This document shows positions 7,666-14,959 of a stretch of 21,218 nt of DNA, piece by piece. The notes beneath the pieces were generated by a model. That model worked only from the letters and a program-made list of their open reading frames with translations. It was not told the DNA's origin and did not search any database. Positions within the stretch are counted from its first letter, which is position 1; every line of letters starts with the position of its first letter. Position numbers and translations under genes: made by a program. Source of the DNA: JAAZPG01 sp012797375 (GTDB lineage: Bacteria; Acidobacteriota; Aminicenantia; Aminicenantales; UBA4085); contig CALMMC010000039.1 of NCBI GenBank assembly GCA_937868205.1, positions 1 through 21,218 of the forward strand. Direction: 5' to 3'.

Positions 7666-8532
7666 ATGATCATCAGCGCCAGCCGCCGGACGGATGTCCC
7701 GGCCTTCTTCGCCCGGGAATTCATGGACGGCGTCCGGGCCGGCTTCCTCAACGTCCCCCATCCGCGGAATCCCCGCCTCGTCTCCCGGGTGGAGTTGAGC
7801 CCCTCCGGTGTCGAGGCGATCGTCTTCTGGACGCGCGACGCCCGCCCCCTCCTTCCCCGTCTCCGGGAGCTCGACGACCGGGGATACGCCTATTACTTCC
7901 AGTATACGCTCCTGGACGGCCCGACCGTCCTAGATCCCGAGGCCCCCCGGGGGGAGGAGGCGGTCGCCGCGTTCCGCGCGCTGTCCGAACGCCTCGGCCC
8001 CGACCGGGTGGTCTGGCGCTATGACCCGATCGTCTTTTCCAACCGGACCGGGGCGGCTTTTCATCGCCGGCGGTTCGAACGCCTCGCCTCGGCCCTGGCC
8101 GGGGCGACAAAACGGGTGATGATCAGCCTGGTCGACTTCTACCCCTCGGCCGCCGCCCGTTTCCGCGAATTGGAACGGAGGGGGGTGCGCGTCCGTCCGC
8201 CTTCCCCGGAGGATCTCGCCGGGCTGATGCCGGCCCTGGTCGAAACCGCCGCCGGCCGGAAACTTGAAATCCTGAGCTGCGCCGAGGAGATCAATCTTGA
8301 GCCTTGGGGCGTCCGGCCGGGGAAATGCATCGACGACGGCCTTCTTTCCCGCCTGCTCGGCCGGCCTCTCCGCCTCCGCAAGGATCCGCGTCAGCGGAAG
8401 GCCTGCGGCTGCGTCGAGAGCCGGGACATCGGCGTTTATGGAACGTGCCCGCGCGGCTGCGTCTACTGCTACGCCGCCGGCCGGAGGCGCCCCGCCGCCT
8501 CCACGGCCGGAGAAACGGATCGACTTCGGTGA
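7666..8532 (+). CDS. DUF1848 family protein with C-terminal cysteine cluster
   Basis: This 288-residue protein begins MIISASRRTDVPAFFAREFM and carries FWTRDARPLLPRL, RVVWRYDPIV and, near the end, the cysteine block KACGCVESRDIGVYGTCPRG followed by CVYCYA (C247, C249, C261, C265, C268). These are the recognised marks of DUF1848 (PF08902). The CxxxCxxC arrangement at the C-terminus looks suited to an iron-sulfur cluster, but it sits at the opposite end from that of a normal radical SAM enzyme, and the biochemical function is unknown. Extra cysteines C205 and C221 lie upstream of the block. Start ATG 7666 has only a weak GGAAG before it. The 16-base gap from the thioesterase suggests shared transcription, though a functional link is not evident. 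Length is normal for the family. Confidence 0.85.
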   Translation: MIISASRRTDVPAFFAREFMDGVRAGFLNVPHPRNPRLVSRVELSPSGVEAIVFWTRDARPLLPRLRELDDRGYAYYFQYTLLDGPTVLDPEAPRGEEAVAAFRALSERLGPDRVVWRYDPIVFSNRTGAAFHRRRFERLASALAGATKRVMISLVDFYPSAAARFRELERRGVRVRPPSPEDLAGLMPALVETAAGRKLEILSCAEEINLEPWGVRPGKCIDDGLLSRLLGRPLRLRKDPRQRKACGCVESRDIGVYGTCPRGCVYCYAAGRRRPAASTAGETDRLR

Positions 8533-8819
8533 ACGACTTGCGCCGGGACCGGCAGAGGCAACGGCTGTCGCGCAACCGCGGCCGGATCCGCCGACCGAAT
8601 GCCTTGCCGTGATAAATCAGCCGTGGCCGGCGTGGCCGGGGCCGGTCGTGCCGTCGAGGGCTCATCCGGCCGCATCGGGGCCCAGGGCGGGCGGCTCTCC
8701 TGAAAATGAAGAGCGCCTTCCCGGCCGGAAACCTCAATCCCCGCGAATCCGCGCCCCTTAATTCACGCCGCGCTTCCCCCCGCTTTCACCGCCCTGTTCA
8801 TCGTCGAGCCATCACCGCT
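8533..8819. other. Intergenic stretch, no gene recognised
   Basis: Nearly 290 GC-rich bases lie between the DUF1848 stop and the Tex promoter. The Tex reading frame stays open back to 8706, but the added residues (rich in Arg, Ser and Pro) do not belong to Tex. I see no RNA gene and no terminator with a T-run. A small direct repeat of CGTGGCCGG near 8622-8640 is the only local structure. Confidence 0.55.
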
Positions 8820-8849
8820 TTGACAGGCGGACCCCGGGTATGGGATATT
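8820..8849 (+). promoter_or_regulatory. Promoter of tex (extended -10 type)
   Basis: A perfect TTGACA (8820-8825) is followed after 18 bases by GATATT (8844-8849). A TG dinucleotide at 8841-8842, one base before the hexamer, makes it an extended -10. The ribosome site AAGGAG follows at 8877-8882, 6 bases before the GTG start. Confidence 0.65.
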
Positions 8850-8888
8850 TCTTTTCTTGAGAATCGACGTCCCCGGAAGGAGTCTGTC

Positions 8889-11039
8889 GTGAAAATCGCC
8901 GAACGCCTCGCCGCCGAATTCAAGATCGGGACCGCCGCGGTCGCCCGAACCCTGGCCCTTCTGGACGCGGGGGCGGCCATCCCTTTCATCGCCCGGTACC
9001 GGAAAGAGCAGACGGGCGGCTTGGCCGAACACCGCATCCGGGAGATCGCCCGGCGCCGCGACGGCCTCCGGACACTGGAGGAGCGGAGGACCGCCCTGAC
9101 GGCGGCCCTGCGGGAAAAAGGGCTTCTCTCGCCCGAACGCGAAACCGCCCTCCAGGAAACGACGGACGCCGCCGAGCTGGAGGACTTCGCCCTGTCCCTC
9201 ACCCCCAGGGAAAATTCGCGGGCCGCCCGGGCCCGGGACGCCGGCCTTGAACCGCTGGCCCGGTGGCTGGTCGATCTCGAGGACGCGGCGGCCGACGTGA
9301 GCGCCGAAGCGGCGAAATTCATCAACGCCGGCAAGGGAATCGAAACCGCCGAGGCGGCCCTGCGGGTCGCCGGCGACATCCTGGCCGAGGAATGGGCCGA
9401 CGATCCTGAAGCCCGCAAGTCTCACCGGGCCCTGGTCCGGGCCGAGGGCGTCGTCGTCACCTCGGCCCGCGAGGAGTACGCCGGCCGGAAATCCAAATAC
9501 GAGATCTATTATCTCTTCCGGGAAAGCATCCAGGCGATTCCTTCCCACCGGGCCCTGGCCGTCATCCGGGGCGAACGGGAAAAGGTCCTCAAGATCGAGC
9601 TGGCCTTCCCCAAGAAGCCGGCTCTCCGCAATCTCGTCGTCCGGTTCATCCGCCATCCGAAAAGCGCCGCCGCTCCGTTCCTGACCGACGTCGCCCTGGA
9701 CGCGCTCGACCGGATCCTGGCCCCGGCCGTCAAGGCGGGCGTCCTTCGGGAAATCCGGGAGAAAGCCGAGGGGGAAGCCTTCAAGGTCTTCGGCGAAAAC
9801 CTCCGAGATCTTCTGATGGCCGCCCCGGCCGGGCGGCAGGCCGTGCTGGGCGTCGATCCGGGGTTCCGGGCCGGCTGCAAGCTGGCGGTCGTCGCCCCGA
9901 CAGGCAAATTCATCGAGTACCGGACGATTTATCCGAACGCCCCGAAAAACGACGCGGACGGCGCGAAGCGGGCTCTCTTGGAGGCGGTCTGCGAGCACAA
10001 GATCGCCCTGGTCGCCGTCGGCGGAGGGCAGGCCGGCCGGGAGACGGAAACGTTCGTCCGGGCGGCCCTCGAGGAGCTGCCGGAGCGGAGCCGGCCGGCG
10101 TGCGTGGTCGTCGGAGAAACCGCCGCCGGCGTCTACGCCGTCTCCGACGCGGCCGCGGCCGAATTCCCCCGCCTGGATGTGGCTGTCCGCCGGGCGATTT
10201 CGCTCGCCCGTCGCCTCCAGGATCCGCTGGCCGAGCTGGTCAAGATCGATCCCCGCTCCATCGGCGTCGGCCAATACCAAAACGACGTCGACCAAGCCGC
10301 CTTGAAGCGATCCTTGGAAGAGGTCGTCGAAAGCTGCGTCAACGCGGTCGGGGCGGACGTCAACTTGGCCTCCGAAGATCAATTGAAATACATCTCCGGT
10401 CTGAACCGGGCGACGGCCGCGGCCGTCGCCGCTCATCGCCGCGAGCGCGGCCCCTTCCGAACCCGCGAGGCCCTGAAGGAAGTCAAGGGCATCGGCGAAA
10501 AAACATTCGAACAGGCCGCCGGGTTCCTCCGCATCCCCGGAGCGGCCGATCCCCGGGACCGTTCGGCCATCCACCCCGAGCGCTATGCCTTCGTCGAGGA
10601 GCTGGCGGCCAAGGCCGGCACGACCGTCGCCGGCCTCTTCGAGGACGAGGCCTTGAGGAAAACGATCGAATCCCGCTCCTGCGTCACCCCCGACGTCGGG
10701 CTCCCGACGGTCCGGGACATCCTCAAGGAGCTGGAAACCCCGGGACGCGACCCGCGGCCCGCGTTCCGCACGGTCGTTTTTTCCGAAACGGCCAAAACCG
10801 TCGACGACCTCGCCCCGGAACAGATCCTCGAGGGCGTGGTCTCAAACGTCGTCGACTTCGGAGCCTTCGTCGACATCGGCGTCCGCCAGGACGGCCTGGT
10901 CCACATCTCCGAGATGGGCGATAAATTCATTTCCGACCCGCACAAGATCCTCAAGGTCGGCCAGCTCGTCAAGGTCCGGGTCCTGAGCGTGGACCGGGAG
11001 CGGAAGCGGATCGCCCTCTCCTTGAAAAAAATCCCCTGA
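8889..11039 (+). CDS. tex: Tex family RNA-binding transcription accessory protein
   Basis: The 716-residue product is a full-length Tex protein, a cytosolic nucleic-acid-binding factor conserved in bacteria and related to eukaryotic Spt6. Domains in order: the N-terminal Tex helical region from KIAERLAAEFKIG with FIARYRKEQTGGLAEHRIRE (about 35-54); a YqgF/RNase H-like domain starting at AVLGVDPGFRAGCKLAVV (about 318); helix-hairpin-helix repeats around LKYISGLNRATAAAV and EVKGIGEKTFEQAAGFLRIP (about 498-560); and a C-terminal S1 domain from EGVVSNVVDFGAFVDIGVRQ to RKRIALSLKKI (about 646-714). I chose GTG 8889 because Tex proteins begin at this lysine-initiated segment, AAGGAG lies 6 bases upstream and a promoter lies at 8820-8849. 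The ATG at 8706 precedes that promoter. It converges on the aminotransferase gene with 7 bases between stops. Confidence 0.95.
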   Translation: MKIAERLAAEFKIGTAAVARTLALLDAGAAIPFIARYRKEQTGGLAEHRIREIARRRDGLRTLEERRTALTAALREKGLLSPERETALQETTDAAELEDFALSLTPRENSRAARARDAGLEPLARWLVDLEDAAADVSAEAAKFINAGKGIETAEAALRVAGDILAEEWADDPEARKSHRALVRAEGVVVTSAREEYAGRKSKYEIYYLFRESIQAIPSHRALAVIRGEREKVLKIELAFPKKPALRNLVVRFIRHPKSAAAPFLTDVALDALDRILAPAVKAGVLREIREKAEGEAFKVFGENLRDLLMAAPAGRQAVLGVDPGFRAGCKLAVVAPTGKFIEYRTIYPNAPKNDADGAKRALLEAVCEHKIALVAVGGGQAGRETETFVRAALEELPERSRPACVVVGETAAGVYAVSDAAAAEFPRLDVAVRRAISLARRLQDPLAELVKIDPRSIGVGQYQNDVDQAALKRSLEEVVESCVNAVGADVNLASEDQLKYISGLNRATAAAVAAHRRERGPFRTREALKEVKGIGEKTFEQAAGFLRIPGAADPRDRSAIHPERYAFVEELAAKAGTTVAGLFEDEALRKTIESRSCVTPDVGLPTVRDILKELETPGRDPRPAFRTVVFSETAKTVDDLAPEQILEGVVSNVVDFGAFVDIGVRQDGLVHISEMGDKFISDPHKILKVGQLVKVRVLSVDRERKRIALSLKKIP

Positions 11040-11046
11040 CCGGGAA

Positions 11047-12366
11047 TTACAAGGAGGCCAACCCCTCCTTGAGGCGGGCGGCGGCCCGGGCGGTCTTATC
11101 CGGAGGCAAGGCGTAGGAAAAACGGATCCACCGGCCGCCGAAGACGCTGAAATAGACTCCCGGAACCACGGCCAGGCCGAAGCGCTCGGCTAGATACGTG
11201 CCCACATCGGCCGAATCCTTGAAGCCCGTCCGGTCGATCCAAGGGCCGACATCGATGAAAGCGTAATACCCCTTGCCGATGATCGACCGGAATCCGTTGG
11301 CCGACAGGAACGCCGAAAGAATCCCCCGGCTTTGGTTGGTCGGGCCGATAACGCCCGCGCAAGCCCGGGCGTACCCCATCCGGTAGGCGGCCATGGCCAC
11401 GGCCTGGCTGTAAAAAGAGGGCACGATCGCGTGCGAGGCCCGGTTCTGGATGAATTTCACGATATTCTTCGAAGCGACGAGATGGGCGCCGCGGACGTTG
11501 CTCGCTCCGAGCGACTTGGTGAGGCCGTCCAGGAAGAGGCAGCGCTCGCGTTCGGCGGGATCGAACAGGCGGAGGAAGCGGTTGAGGTCGCCCGGCTCGC
11601 CGTCGGTCACCTGGTGGTAGATCCAGTCGAAGAGAACGAAGGGAACGCCGGCGGAAAACGCCGCCCGGGCCAGCTCCGCCTGGTCCTCCAGGCCCAGGAC
11701 GCGTCCCGTGGGATTGTCGGGGCTGGTGATGACGAGCAGGGCGATTTCCCGGCCGTCGAACCGGCGGACGTAAGAGGCGCAGGTTCGCACGCCTTCCGGC
11801 GTGATCCGCCAGGCCTCCTCCTCGCTCCCCGGCGCCAGGAGGACGTTGGCTCCGATGAGATAAGGCCCCCAGCTGTAGGAAATCCAGGGGACCCGGGAGG
11901 TGATCACGAAATCCCCTCTCCGCCCGCGGCCCAAAAAAAGCGCCGCCTCATAGGCTTTGAGCAGGCCGTCCCGGCCGCCCTGGACGGCGAGGACGTTTTC
12001 CGGTCCCCAGGACGATCCGGGATCGAGCTGCCAATAATCCTCGACCACGGACCGGCGGAAGGCGGCGCAGCCGAACGGCTGGTCGTAGGCGCTGCCGTGC
12101 TCGACCTGGAGCCGGTGAGCCGCCTCGTAAATCTCGGACGGAACGCCGGGGAGACTGGCTCCCCCGTCGCCCTGGCTGGCGTCGAATTTCTCACCGCCCG
12201 GGAAATCCCTCCCGTAAACCGCCAGGGCGTCGCGGATCTCGAACATCCGGTTGACCGGCACGACGGCCATGGCCGACGGCGACGGATCGAGCCCGGCCAA
12301 CTCGGCCGGACGGACGGCCAAACCGGGCTCGGAATCGGGGGGAAGCATTCGCCTGTCGGCGTTCAT
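11047..12366 (-). CDS. PLP-dependent aminotransferase, class I/II fold
   Basis: This 439-residue fold-type I PLP enzyme has the expected cofactor residues: ITSPDNPTGRV (N218), LFDWIYHQVT (D247, Y250), the Schiff-base lysine K284 in FLDGLTKSLGASNVRGAHLV with the phosphate-binding R292, and the substrate-carboxylate arginine R415 in WIRFSYALP. It probably transfers an amino group between an amino acid and a keto acid, but the substrate cannot be told; it could be biosynthetic, or act on a specialised metabolite. The N-terminus has about 30 extra residues before AVVPVNRMFEIRD. AAGGA at 12374-12378 lies 7 bases upstream of the ATG. That ATG overlaps the stop of the radical SAM gene as ATGA, so the two genes are very likely translationally coupled and functionally linked. 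Confidence 0.9.
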   Translation of the reverse strand: MNADRRMLPPDSEPGLAVRPAELAGLDPSPSAMAVVPVNRMFEIRDALAVYGRDFPGGEKFDASQGDGGASLPGVPSEIYEAAHRLQVEHGSAYDQPFGCAAFRRSVVEDYWQLDPGSSWGPENVLAVQGGRDGLLKAYEAALFLGRGRRGDFVITSRVPWISYSWGPYLIGANVLLAPGSEEEAWRITPEGVRTCASYVRRFDGREIALLVITSPDNPTGRVLGLEDQAELARAAFSAGVPFVLFDWIYHQVTDGEPGDLNRFLRLFDPAERERCLFLDGLTKSLGASNVRGAHLVASKNIVKFIQNRASHAIVPSFYSQAVAMAAYRMGYARACAGVIGPTNQSRGILSAFLSANGFRSIIGKGYYAFIDVGPWIDRTGFKDSADVGTYLAERFGLAVVPGVYFSVFGGRWIRFSYALPPDKTARAAARLKEGLASL

Positions 12367-13925
12367 GGCCGTTTCCTTTCATACGGATATAGCTCCGCGG
12401 TCCGGAGGCGGATCAGGCCTTTCAAAGCCCGCCGGCCGGTCTTCCGGTAGGCGTCTTTCGCGCCGAGGGCCACGCTCCGGATCGCCAGGGAAAAGAGCGC
12501 CTCGGACCGGGATTTTCCGGCGGCCTTGACGACTTGGACGAGGCCGGACCAGGATCCCGACTTCAGGCAGAGGCCGAGGTAAAGGAAGAGCAGCTTCAGG
12601 AGGAATACCTTGGAAAGGCCGGCGGCGAAGGCGTCCCGCCCCCGCCGGTCCTGGACGCGGCCGGCGTGATGCTCGAGATCGCGGCAAAAGCCGAGAAGGC
12701 GCCGGTCGGAATAAAACCAGCGGAGGGTCTCCGCGTAATCCTTGACGACTTCGGCATAGGGCCGGTCGGTTTTCATCGGGATGAGGTTGTATTCGCCGTA
12801 GAGGGGATGGTCGAGGAGCCGGCCCGCGGCCGCGGCTCGTTCCCGGAGTCTCGATCCGGCCACCGGGTTGATCAGGTTCAGCATCAGGAACGGCGACCGG
12901 CAGGCGCCCAGGAATTCGCGGAGACGGCGGCCGGCGCCGCGGTCTTCTCCATCCAGGCCGAGAATCATGGAAAGGTAAGGGAAAATTCCGTGGTCGAGGA
13001 ACGCCTCGATTTGCCGGGCCGGCGGATCCCCGAGATTATGCTTTTTGCCGGCGGCCGCCAAGGCGTCCGCCGACGGGCTTTCCACCCCGATATAAACGGC
13101 GATCACCTGGGCCGCCCGCATCATCCGGAGGATATCGGGATGGCGGGATGTTTGCAGGGACGCCTGGAGGCCGACGAGGAAGGGAAACCCCCTTCGCTCC
13201 TGAACCCGGTAAAGGACATCCAGGTATTCCTTCATGGCCGCGGCCGACCCGCCGGCGAAATTGGAATCGCCGATGATGACGAATCCACGGTGGATGTCGG
13301 CCAGCGATTCCAGCCGCTCTTCGAGAAGGCGGGGGGCGAGCCTCCGGACGGCCCGGCCGGAAAAATGAGCGACGTTGCAGAACGAACAGTCGTGGGGGCA
13401 GCCCCGCGCGGTCTGAAGCGATCCGGCCAGGTATTTCTTCCCGGACAAGGGGCGGTAATCGAGCGGCTCGGCGTTGATGTCGGCCGGCGGGGCTTGAAAG
13501 AAAGGAACACCGGACCGAATGACCTCGAGAAGGTCGACGCTCCCGACCTCACCCTGGAAGACGAGGTCGAAGGACGGCCGGTAGGCTCCGGGATCGAGAA
13601 AAACATCCGGGCCGCCCACGCCGAGGAAGACATCCGGGCGATGCCGGCGAAGACGGGCGGCGCATTCCACGGCCGGGTTCGTCGGCCGTTCCAAGCCCCG
13701 GATGACCCTCGTGGATGAAACCAAAAAATGAACGCGGTCGCCGGCGTGGGAGCCGGCCCGCTCGAGGACTTCCCGCAACGAGTCGCAGACATAGACGCGG
13801 TCGCCGCTCTTGAAGAGGGGCGAGCGGCGGATGGAGGCGGCGACGGGCAGCAAGGCCAGGGGCATGATCAGCCGCTTGACCTTGATCTCGGCGGACGGGG
13901 CGAAGAGAAGGTAGACGTTTCGCAT
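12363..13925 (-). CDS. Radical SAM protein with B12-binding-like N-terminal domain
   Basis: This 520-residue protein carries the radical SAM cluster motif TARGCPHDCSFCNVAHFSG (C176, C180, C183), which binds a 4Fe-4S cluster that cleaves S-adenosylmethionine. The barrel continues through FVIIGDSNFAGG, FPFLVGLQASLQ, IAVYIGVESPSADAL and YLSMILGLDGEDRGAG to about residue 380. The N-terminal ~160 residues resemble the Rossmann-like B12-binding domain of the B12/radical SAM class (LALLPVAASIRR, FLGVGGPDVFLDPGAY, FDLVFQGEVG), but I see no DxHxxG cobalamin-ligand motif. Cobalamin binding is therefore doubtful, or base-off without the lower histidine. The C-terminal ~130 residues are helical with a hydrophobic stretch, LSKVFLLKLLFLYLGLCL, perhaps membrane-associated. 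Its stop overlaps the aminotransferase start by 4 bases. The promoter is at 13951-13980, and no strong Shine-Dalgarno precedes the ATG. Confidence 0.87.
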   Translation of the reverse strand: MRNVYLLFAPSAEIKVKRLIMPLALLPVAASIRRSPLFKSGDRVYVCDSLREVLERAGSHAGDRVHFLVSSTRVIRGLERPTNPAVECAARLRRHRPDVFLGVGGPDVFLDPGAYRPSFDLVFQGEVGSVDLLEVIRSGVPFFQAPPADINAEPLDYRPLSGKKYLAGSLQTARGCPHDCSFCNVAHFSGRAVRRLAPRLLEERLESLADIHRGFVIIGDSNFAGGSAAAMKEYLDVLYRVQERRGFPFLVGLQASLQTSRHPDILRMMRAAQVIAVYIGVESPSADALAAAGKKHNLGDPPARQIEAFLDHGIFPYLSMILGLDGEDRGAGRRLREFLGACRSPFLMLNLINPVAGSRLRERAAAAGRLLDHPLYGEYNLIPMKTDRPYAEVVKDYAETLRWFYSDRRLLGFCRDLEHHAGRVQDRRGRDAFAAGLSKVFLLKLLFLYLGLCLKSGSWSGLVQVVKAAGKSRSEALFSLAIRSVALGAKDAYRKTGRRALKGLIRLRTAELYPYERKRP

Positions 13926-13950
13926 GGAGCGGCCTGAATAAAGCGTTCCG

Positions 13951-13980
13951 ATGATATCGGACGCCGCCTCCCGGAGTCAA
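13951..13980 (-). promoter_or_regulatory. Promoter of the radical SAM-aminotransferase operon
   Basis: On the minus strand TTGACT (13975-13980), an 18-base spacer and TATCAT (13951-13956) each match consensus at five of six positions. The predicted leader is only about 20 bases. Confidence 0.6.
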
Positions 13981-14003
13981 ACCGGGGGAAAGGATCTCAA
14001 GCC

Positions 14004-14032
14004 TTGACTTCTCTTTCTTGCCGATTCATCAT
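14004..14032 (+). promoter_or_regulatory. Candidate promoter of the small GWxTD lipoprotein gene
   Basis: TTGACT (14004-14009), a 17-base spacer and CATCAT (14027-14032) stand about 100 bases before the gene at 14131. The -35 box is good and the -10 box is moderate (four of six). It diverges from the radical SAM promoter, the two -35 boxes being about 24 bases apart. Confidence 0.45.
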
Positions 14033-14130
14033 CATGATGTGAAGCATCCCCGGAGAAGGGAATTGCCACAGGCCTTTTAAACGCACGGCCTCTTTCTTGA
14101 ACCGGCGGGAACGGGAAAAGGAGACAAATC

Positions 14131-14799
14131 ATGACGAATCGCAAAAGGGATGGAAAATTTCTTTGGGGCGCAGGGGGAATTTTGGCCGTTGTCATGATAA
14201 TGAACTCATGCGGAATCAACATGATGCCGACCAGGGACGCGTGGTACACTCAGCATTATCCCCTCATGCAGGATTACGAAAGGACTCTCTACCGGACCCT
14301 GTCGGAGGCCGGCCGGCTCGGATTCCAGGAGCTTTTCTGGACGTCCCGCTATCCCGATGCCATCAAGCTGTTCCAGGAACGCCTGGACTTCATCGTCAAA
14401 GCCTACAAGAGGGAAAACGCCCGTCAGCCTTGGAACACCGACCGCGGGCGTATCTACATCCTTAACGGTCCCCCGGCCGCCGTCGACATCGACCAGAACA
14501 CGGATTGGGGGGCCCAGGTCACTCAGGGAGGCGCGGCCACGGGGGCTTGGGCCGTCGACCGCAGCAACGAGGACGTACAGGCTTTCCGGACCGAGATCTG
14601 GACGTATTCCGTCCGGAGCCAGTACGCCAAGTATGTCTTTGTCTTCAGGGCTCCCAATGAATGGAAGCTGTCGGCGGCCGCTGTCGAGGGCAATCAGTTT
14701 ATCAGCCTTCTTGAAAATTACAACAAAACGGTGACGTTCGGTCCGCGCGACGAGGCCGAATACCGGAAAGCCCTGGACGCTCTCGAAAAGAAAAAATAG
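14131..14799 (+). CDS. Small GWxTD-type lipoprotein
   Basis: This 222-residue exported protein has a basic N-terminus (MTNRKRDGKF), a hydrophobic segment and a plausible lipobox ending VVMIMNSC (Cys about residue 27), so it is probably a lipoprotein. The middle holds QPWNTDRGRIYILNGPPAAV, a variant of the GWxTD signature (GWxTD-x-GRIYI-x-LG-P) in which the glycine is replaced by proline. This is followed by TEIWTYSVRSQYAKYVFVFRA, the usual W/Y-rich strand after the motif. GWxTD domains are widespread in Acidobacteriota and Bacteroidota envelope proteins; their function is unknown. The paralogue at 18640 is much longer and carries TPR repeats, so this is a minimal form. AAGGAG at 14118-14123, 7 bases before the ATG, fixes the start. 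Confidence 0.82.
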   Translation: MTNRKRDGKFLWGAGGILAVVMIMNSCGINMMPTRDAWYTQHYPLMQDYERTLYRTLSEAGRLGFQELFWTSRYPDAIKLFQERLDFIVKAYKRENARQPWNTDRGRIYILNGPPAAVDIDQNTDWGAQVTQGGAATGAWAVDRSNEDVQAFRTEIWTYSVRSQYAKYVFVFRAPNEWKLSAAAVEGNQFISLLENYNKTVTFGPRDEAEYRKALDALEKKK

Positions 14800-14893
14800 C
14801 CCGGGCGCGGTTTCCCTCCCATCCTCAGACAGGGGGCTTTCCGCCTTCCGTGGCCGTTGAAGACGCGACGACCCGGCCGGGAATCCGGGAAAC

Positions 14894-14928
14894 AAAAAAA
14901 AACCCGCCCCGGCCGAAGCCGGGGCGGG
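14894..14928 (-). terminator. Rho-independent terminator of the TonB-dependent receptor gene
   Basis: A perfect 11-base GC stem (14903-14913 with 14918-14928) closes a four-base loop that reads UUCG in the minus-strand RNA, with a C-G closing pair, the very stable cUUCGg tetraloop. It is followed by nine U (14894-14902). It begins 31 bases after the receptor stop. There is no T-run on the plus side, so it acts on the minus strand only. Confidence 0.93.
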
Positions 14929-14959
14929 CAAGAGTAGGAGTAGGAGGAGTTCGCTCAGC

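Noticed and set aside
8706..8888. N-terminal extension of Tex to ATG 8706
   Set aside because: The added residues do not belong to Tex; promoter (8820-8849) and AAGGAG (8877-8882) point to the GTG at 8889.
8763..10574. 603-residue minus-strand frame antisense to tex
   Set aside because: It has no recognisable domain, Tex is unmistakable on the plus strand, and this frame also runs across the tex promoter region.
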